DNA of 8,017 nt from JBAXPW01 sp037132015 (GTDB lineage Bacteria; Patescibacteriota; Microgenomatia; UBA1406; GWC2-37-13). Position 1 is the first letter of the stretch; the number at the start of each line of letters is the position of its first letter. The notes beneath the pieces are model-generated. The model had not been told where the DNA came from and did no database searches. It saw only the letters and a program-made list of their open reading frames with translations. The stretch is taken from the NCBI GenBank assembly GCA_037132015.1, contig JBAXPW010000070.1, positions 1 through 8,017 of the forward strand, read 5' to 3'. Shown here one piece after another: positions 4,390 to 8,017 of the stretch. The translations under genes and the position numbers were made by a program.

Positions 4390-5233
4390 GTGTTTTTTGC
4401 TTTTTCATTATTGATGCATAAAAGTACGCATTTCTTACGGCATTTTGACGCTCTTTTTCGTCTTTGATATTTGCAAAAAGCGCTTCAAGATCTTTTTGCT
4501 CAACAACTATATTTTCTTTATCTGCTATTGCCATGAGAATAAATTCTAGTTTGTATGTATCTTCTATTTCTTTCGTCAATTGTGATTTCATTGTTTCCAT
4601 TGTCAATCCTTTAGATGTTAAATAGGATTCCATAGTAAGACCTACTTTTTGAACATCATCAACTAATTTACTCAATCTCTGATTAAGTTCATCCTCAACA
4701 ATAAGATCTGCAATATCAATTTTGATATCTTTCATAAGCGCATCAAGCACTATGTTTAATTTATTTTGATCTGTTGTCTCTTTAGATTCGGCTGGCTTTT
4801 CACCTTGTCCCGGAGTCCATATCTCCGGTGTTTTTGATTCTGCTAAAGCATCATGAACGGCTTTTTTATATGTTTCAAGAATTATTTCTGGTCTTTCTGC
4901 GACAGTAATTTTGATTTTCCAATCTTCTTTTTCTTTAGCTTCAATAAGCTCTACTTTTGGATTGACGATTGGTTTAATTGTTTCCTTTTTAATTATTTCT
5001 TCATAAATATCTGGAACAAATGATCGAATTGCATGTTGAAAAATAGCATCTTTTTTTATATGTTGTTGCGCAATGGATTTTGGAGCTTTTCCTTTTCGAT
5101 ATCCTTCAAAAACAAATTCTTCATGAAGACGATTAAAAGCCTTTTCATATTCTTTTTCTACATCAGCCCAAGGAATATCTACTTGAAATTCATAAGTTGT
5201 TTTTGGAAGTTTATCAAGTTTATATGTATACAT
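4367..5233 (-). CDS. tig: Trigger factor lacking the PPIase domain
   Basis: Encodes 288 residues against about 430 in E. coli. Residues 1-115 form the ribosome-binding domain: it starts Y-K-L-D-K-L-P-K, and the ribosome-docking signature G-F-R-x-G-K-x-P appears as G-Y-R-K-G-K-A-P at 44-51. The strand region I-V-N-P-K-V at 89-94 follows, and the domain ends near E-T-Y-K-K. After a Pro/Gly-rich linker (about 130-155) comes the helical C-terminal chaperone domain from 156: A-L-M-K-D-I-K-I-D-I-A-D, V-E-D-E-L-N-Q-R-L, then M-K-S-Q-L. There is no space for the central FKBP-type prolyl isomerase domain, and the final helical arm is short. This reduced form is familiar in CPR bacteria. It acts as a ribosome-bound chaperone for nascent chains. 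It may be read from the upstream lysozyme-like gene (67-base gap); no convincing promoter of its own was found. Confidence 0.93.
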   Translation of the reverse strand: MYTYKLDKLPKTTYEFQVDIPWADVEKEYEKAFNRLHEEFVFEGYRKGKAPKSIAQQHIKKDAIFQHAIRSFVPDIYEEIIKKETIKPIVNPKVELIEAKEKEDWKIKITVAERPEIILETYKKAVHDALAESKTPEIWTPGQGEKPAESKETTDQNKLNIVLDALMKDIKIDIADLIVEDELNQRLSKLVDDVQKVGLTMESYLTSKGLTMETMKSQLTKEIEDTYKLEFILMAIADKENIVVEQKDLEALFANIKDEKERQNAVRNAYFYASIMKKQKTLEFLTSL

Positions 5234-5300
5234 TGATGGTTATTGGTATAAATCTATAATAATACGTACATTCATAAACACTATTCGTAGCGTTTCAATA

Positions 5301-5867
5301 TCACAATTGTACACTACCTTGAGAGAAAAATAAATCAATCTTTTTTTCTTCATCCTGAAAAACTTGCATAAAATAGTTTACCCGTGGAGCCCATGTAGAA
5401 CTTTCTGAATAAATTGGTGCAATTTGTTCTATAGTCATCGCACCTTTGTCCATATACTTTTTCCGTAATCCTTTGCCAACTGCATCAATACAATCATCCC
5501 AACTATCAAACATTAAAAAACCACGTCCCCATCCAAACGCATTATGAGAATCTGGCCAAATATGTTTGCCAAAACCTGACTCAAGACCAGCTATTGATGG
5601 GAGTAAATAACAATCTATATCGTAACTACGACACGTATTTGCAAATCCTCCAGCTGAATCGATCATCGGAGATCCATAGCGCTCAAGTACACGTTTGATA
5701 ACTAATCGTTTTTTAGCATAATATGCATCATTTTTTACCACAGCAGAGCTTTGGTGATCTTCCGGCTTCTGTAATGAAGCTGACTGGCCGGCGGTCTGCG
5801 CATAGGTTGTAGGAACCATTATTAACACAGAAATGAGTAGTACAATATAGATAAGTTTTTTATCCAT
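5301..5867 (-). CDS. Secreted glucosaminidase/lysozyme-like protein (paralogue 2)
   Basis: Encodes 188 residues. Residues 1-23 form a signal peptide (Lys-Lys, a hydrophobic core, likely cut after T-Y-A). A short linker leads to a lysozyme-fold domain from about 55. The core L-P-S-I-A-G-L-E-S-G supplies the expected catalytic acid E96, and S-H-N-A-F-G-W-G at 107-114 is the substrate-side signature. Cys 79 and Cys 86 may form a disulfide. Y-M-D-K-G at 138-142 and the W-A-P-R-V-N-Y-F-M ending align with paralogue 1, although overall similarity is modest. Probably a periplasmic or exported wall hydrolase; activity is inferred. It is first in a likely - strand unit with tig. Unusually for this window it has a leader: a promoter, a long hairpin and a Shine-Dalgarno site within that hairpin. 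The stop is TGA. Confidence 0.85.
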   Translation of the reverse strand: MDKKLIYIVLLISVLIMVPTTYAQTAGQSASLQKPEDHQSSAVVKNDAYYAKKRLVIKRVLERYGSPMIDSAGGFANTCRSYDIDCYLLPSIAGLESGFGKHIWPDSHNAFGWGRGFLMFDSWDDCIDAVGKGLRKKYMDKGAMTIEQIAPIYSESSTWAPRVNYFMQVFQDEEKKIDLFFSQGSVQL

Positions 5868-5917
5868 AAAAAAATCCTAAAGCTTTTCAACACAAAGTGA
5901 GAAAAACCTTAGGATCT
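5868..5917 (-). promoter_or_regulatory. Leader hairpin hiding the ribosome binding site, followed by U7-AUG
   Basis: Bases 5874-5888 and 5901-5915 pair as a 15-bp stem with two G-U pairs. The 12-base loop contains a further CAC/GTG pairing. The minus-strand stem is followed by seven Ts and then directly by the ATG at 5867, so it looks like an intrinsic terminator. Its 3' arm also contains AGGA, a Shine-Dalgarno sequence about seven bases before the ATG, which the stem would hide. Predicted transcription begins near 5917, so the hairpin is the first thing made. If transcription began a few bases earlier, CTTTAG (5921-5916) could pair with CTAAGG in the 5' arm as an alternative structure. Confidence 0.65.
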
Positions 5918-5924
5918 AAAGTGT

Positions 5925-5953
5925 ATTATAGCAGATAATTATAGGAGAGTCAA
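5925..5953 (-). promoter_or_regulatory. Strong sigma-70-type promoter of paralogue 2 / tig unit
   Basis: On the minus strand TTGACT (5953-5948), exactly 17 bases, then a consensus TATAAT (5930-5925). The expected start is the A at about 5917, giving a leader of about 50 bases made up almost wholly of the hairpin. It is the best-matched promoter in the window. Confidence 0.75.
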
Positions 5954-6161
5954 GCTGAACTAACTTCAAAAATATCCATTATTAACACAATATTTTAAAC
6001 CGTCATGGCGCTCTATATAAAAAATTCACATATTATTCTATCTTAATTTATAAATATATGTTGAATGAAGGCTGTATTCTCACATAGATTGACCAATGTT
6101 TTATAATTCATGAAAAACTCTAGGATTGTTTTATATTGTTTATATGATGTGGTTTGATATA
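5954..6161. other. AT-rich divergent intergenic region
   Basis: Between the two divergent promoters I see no gene, tRNA, or repeat. A TTGACC at 6089 and a TATAAT at 6102 on the + strand are only seven bases apart and do not form a promoter. The reading frame crossing into mtaB on the minus strand has no features of a real protein. Confidence 0.6.
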
Positions 6162-6170
6162 TGATAAAAT
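6162..6170 (+). promoter_or_regulatory. Extended -10 promoter of mtaB (leaderless)
   Basis: TGATAAAAT (TG, one base, then TAAAAT at 6165-6170) precedes the ATG at 6178 by seven bases, putting transcription start on the start codon. No good -35 lies at 16-18 bases; TTGTTT at 6136-6141 is too far, or could pair with TATGAT at 6160-6165 at an 18-base spacing. This supports the 6178 start over 6154. Confidence 0.5.
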
Positions 6171-6177
6171 ACAATAT

Positions 6178-7467
6178 ATGCCAAAAACGTTCTTTAGTTA
6201 TAGTTTTGGATGTCGCGTAAATCATGCAGAAAAAGAGGCGCTTGATAGACAACTTATTGCGAGAGGATACGAGTTTACAGACACTAATCCAAATATATGT
6301 ATTATCAATACATGTGCTGTAACTCACAAAGCAGAACGCGAAGCAAAACAATATATATACAATATACGAAGAACATTTCCACTAACAAAAATTATTGTTA
6401 CTGGTTGTGCTTCCACCAATTGGTTAAAACAAAACATACGAATAGCAGAAGTAGATTTACTTATCGACAATGCAAGTAAAGAATTTATTGCTGAAATACT
6501 TGATAAAGAAGTAAATAATATTACTCCTAGTTTAACAACGAATAAAATTAAATTTATTCAAAATGATAAATTCTTAAAATCAAAACGTCTTATTCTAAAA
6601 ATTCAAGATGGGTGTCATCGTTTTTGTTCATACTGTATAGTTCCGTATTTAAGAGGGCTTCCACTATCAGTTCCTTCAGAAAAACTCGTACAAACAATCA
6701 AAGATTATGAACATTCGATACAAGAAGTTGTTTTAACAGCAATTAACACAGAAGCTTATGGACGAGATACTCAAGAATCATTGACGGAGTTGCTTCAAAA
6801 TATATTAAAACAAACATCTATTAGTCGTATAAGTTTTGGTTCAATTCATCCATGGAGTATTAACGATGAATTATTAACTTTTTATGAAAATAATCTTATT
6901 CATAAACGTATAGTTCCATTTTTTCATATTCCCTTACAATCTGGTTCAAATAAGATGCTTAATTTAATGAAACGAGGATATGCGCGAGAAGAATTTATAG
7001 AAAAGTTGAGAAAATTAGCATCATACGATCCATTTACATTTATTGCTACTGATGTGATAGTAGGGTTTCTGGAAGAGACGGATACTGACTTTGAAGATAC
7101 CTACACCTTTTTGAAGGAATCACCTATTTCACGTTTTCACGTGTTTAGATATTCTGTACGAGAACATACTGCAGGATTTTATTTGGGTAAACGACTAAAA
7201 GAACCTGATGCACAAACTAAACATAAAAGATCAAAAGCATTGATAGATCTTAGTCTTCAAAAATTTACTGAGTTTCAAAAAAAACATATTGGTTATACCT
7301 TTCAAGCATTTTTTTTGGAGAAACGAGAAGGGGAATATCAATATGTACTTCTTGATAATAATATGGAGGCTGTTATCTATTCAAAATCTGATTTGTGTGG
7401 GGAAATACACAACGTAAAAATAGATACATACAAAAATAAAAAAATATTTGGTACAATAGTAGAGTAA
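6178..7467 (+). CDS. mtaB: tRNA t6A37 methylthiotransferase MtaB
   Basis: Encodes 429 residues, the usual size for MtaB, which converts t6A37 to ms2t6A in tRNAs reading ANN codons. The N-terminal MTTase domain has its three cluster-binding cysteines at 12 (S-F-G-C-R-V-N), 46 (I-N-T-C-A-V-T) and 77 (V-T-G-C-A). The radical SAM domain carries C-x3-C-x2-C at 146, 150 and 153 (D-G-C-H-R-F-C-S-Y-C). H-I-P-L-Q-S-G-S at 250-257 is the family signature, and a C-terminal TRAM-like domain occupies about 370-429. S-F-G-C-R-V-N and C-A-V-T place it with MtaB rather than MiaB or RimO. Two usually well-kept stretches are altered: G-F-P-G-E-T reads G-F-L-E-E-T, and the T-G-[IV]-x-x-x-x-Y-G region reads T-A-I-N-T-E-A-Y-G. 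All six cysteines remain, so it should be active. An ATG at 6154 would add eight residues; 6178 fits the family and the promoter better. Two tRNA genes follow on the same strand. Confidence 0.95.
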   Translation: MPKTFFSYSFGCRVNHAEKEALDRQLIARGYEFTDTNPNICIINTCAVTHKAEREAKQYIYNIRRTFPLTKIIVTGCASTNWLKQNIRIAEVDLLIDNASKEFIAEILDKEVNNITPSLTTNKIKFIQNDKFLKSKRLILKIQDGCHRFCSYCIVPYLRGLPLSVPSEKLVQTIKDYEHSIQEVVLTAINTEAYGRDTQESLTELLQNILKQTSISRISFGSIHPWSINDELLTFYENNLIHKRIVPFFHIPLQSGSNKMLNLMKRGYAREEFIEKLRKLASYDPFTFIATDVIVGFLEETDTDFEDTYTFLKESPISRFHVFRYSVREHTAGFYLGKRLKEPDAQTKHKRSKALIDLSLQKFTEFQKKHIGYTFQAFFLEKREGEYQYVLLDNNMEAVIYSKSDLCGEIHNVKIDTYKNKKIFGTIVE

Positions 7468-7477
7468 ATTTCGATAT

Positions 7478-7554
7478 GGAGTCATAGCTCAACTGGTTAG
7501 AGCGCTGCCCTGTCACGGCAGAGGTTGAGGGTTCAAGTCCCTTTGGCTCCGCCA
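7478..7554 (+). tRNA. tRNA-Asp (anticodon GUC), CCA encoded
   Basis: Complete cloverleaf: acceptor GGAGTCA / TGGCTCC with one T-G pair, D arm GCTC...GAGC, anticodon stem CTGCC / GGCAG around CTGTCAC (anticodon GTC), and T arm GAGGG-TTCAAGT-CCCTT. The discriminator is G at 7551 and CCA is encoded at 7552-7554. It begins ten bases after the mtaB stop and may be co-transcribed with it. Confidence 0.97.
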
Positions 7555-7566
7555 AAAACTTGTATT

Positions 7567-7645
7567 TGGCGCTAGTGCCATAAGTAAATATATAATTTTG
7601 ATTGCAAAAAAGCTATTAGCTAATAGGATAACAGCTATCGGCTAA
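7567..7645. repeat. Small palindromes and direct repeat between two tRNAs
   Basis: GGCGCTAGTGCC at 7568-7579 is self-complementary apart from one G-T pair. CTATTAGCTAATAG at 7613-7626 is a perfect palindrome. AGCTATTAGCTAA (7611-7623) recurs with two changes as AGCTATCGGCTAA (7633-7645). These may help process a tRNA-Asp/tRNA-Val precursor; no T-tract suggests termination here. Confidence 0.45.
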
Positions 7646-7649
7646 ACTT

Positions 7650-7723
7650 GGTCCCGTAGCTCAGTTGGCTAGAGCGTTTCATTGACATTGAAAAGGTCAC
7701 AGGTTCAAGTCCTGTCGGGACCA
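7650..7723 (+). tRNA. tRNA-Val (anticodon GAC)
   Basis: Complete 74-base cloverleaf: acceptor GGTCCCG / CGGGACC, D arm GCTC...GAGC, anticodon stem TTTCA / TGAAA around TTGACAT (anticodon GAC, reading GUC and GUU), and T arm ACAGG-TTCAAGT-CCTGT. The discriminator is A at 7723. The next bases are CCC, so CCA is not encoded, unlike the neighbouring tRNA-Asp. Confidence 0.97.
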
Positions 7724-7833
7724 CCCTGTTTGGAGAGGTAACAACAAAAGAATCATAAAAGTTTCTTTCTTTGAAACATACAGATAAATTACTTGCGACA
7801 AAATTAAAATAGTAGAGCTATTTCAAAGTTTCT

Positions 7834-8017
7834 ATGACCCATCAACAGGACATTACCCGAAATATAGAATTTCCAAACGCAAAACTTAAGGACCTATATG
7901 AAAAGTATAACAATCCTGATTCTACTTTAAGTAAATATAGAGATAACCTAGAATTATTTGAGTATATTGAATATTGCATTAACAAACAATTTTATATAGA
8001 AGCGTATGAATTAGCAA
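7834..8017 (+). CDS. Unrecognised protein, N-terminal part only
   Basis: An open frame from ATG at 7834 runs off the right edge, giving 61 residues (begins M-T-H-Q-Q-D-I-T). It is hydrophilic and probably helical, rich in Tyr, Asn, Lys and Glu, with no signal peptide or motif I recognise. Codon use matches the other genes. No Shine-Dalgarno site or well-placed promoter precedes the ATG; the 110 bases after tRNA-Val hold only a weak GTTTC/GAAAC hairpin at 7761-7777. The lack of stops and typical composition support a real gene, but the fragment is too short to assign. Confidence 0.6.
   Translation, partial: MTHQQDITRNIEFPNAKLKDLYEKYNNPDSTLSKYRDNLELFEYIEYCINKQFYIEAYELA

Noticed and set aside
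48..5867. Use of an alternative genetic code (TGA as Gly)
   Set aside because: TGA ends the membrane protein and the lysozyme-like paralogue 2 at natural C-termini and does not occur inside the recognised genes.
6043..6351. Open frame of 102 codons on - across the mtaB start
   Set aside because: Overlaps the first part of mtaB and its promoter; Cys/Phe-rich shadow translation of AT-rich DNA.
7373..7555. Open frame of 60 codons on - (G-L-E-P-S-T-S-A-V)
   Set aside because: Antisense to tRNA-Asp and the end of mtaB; another well-known false protein pattern.
7793..7824. Promoter for the gene at 7834 (TTGCGA ... TATTTC)
   Set aside because: The spacer is about 20 bases and the -10 match is poor.

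Overview
The window looks like a piece of chromosome from a small, AT-rich member of the Candidate Phyla Radiation (Patescibacteria), most likely the Microgenomates side. This rests on: a trigger factor of about 288 residues with no room for the PPIase domain, a 201-residue protein whose C-terminal half resembles the Microgenomates-associated DUF5660 family, short intergenic gaps, an almost complete lack of Shine-Dalgarno sites, and a mix of tRNA genes with and without an encoded CCA end. TGA acts as a real stop, so the standard bacterial code fits and the Gracilibacteria/SR1 recoding does not. The lineage assignment is inference from recognised families; no search was run.

Layout, left to right. 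(1) 48-1181: a small protein with a HEPN-type R-x4-H motif converges on a multi-pass membrane protein. (2) 1182-2420: a gene-poor stretch rich in structure. It holds tRNA-Lys(CUU) with its terminator, a UPF0213-type GIY-YIG protein, an ATTCCC-N8-GGGAAT palindrome, three 27-bp hairpin repeats abutting the 3' end of tRNA-Arg(UCG), and a second, broken copy of the tRNA-Arg 5' half interrupted by a small palindrome with what looks like a target duplication. (3) 2506-3744: a membrane-anchored class I methyltransferase and a membrane-anchored glucosaminidase/lysozyme-like protein, both on +. (4) 5867-3749, on -: a second secreted lysozyme-like paralogue, trigger factor, and the DUF5660-like protein, probably partly co-transcribed. 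(5) 6178-7723, on +: the tRNA methylthiotransferase MtaB followed by tRNA-Asp(GUC) and tRNA-Val(GAC). (6) The start of an unrecognised gene runs off the right edge.

Functional themes are translation (four tRNAs, tRNA modification by MtaB, nascent-chain folding by trigger factor) and the cell envelope (two wall-hydrolase-like proteins, membrane proteins). The strongest regulatory signal is a contrast. In five genes a -10 box lies only 4-7 bases before the start codon, predicting leaderless mRNAs. The lysozyme-like gene at 5867 instead has a near-consensus promoter, then a 15-bp hairpin that buries the only good Shine-Dalgarno site seen here, then seven U residues directly before AUG. That leader and the palindrome-riddled tRNA-Arg locus are the best candidates for undescribed biology. 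I see no CRISPR array, transposase, integrase or complete defence system.
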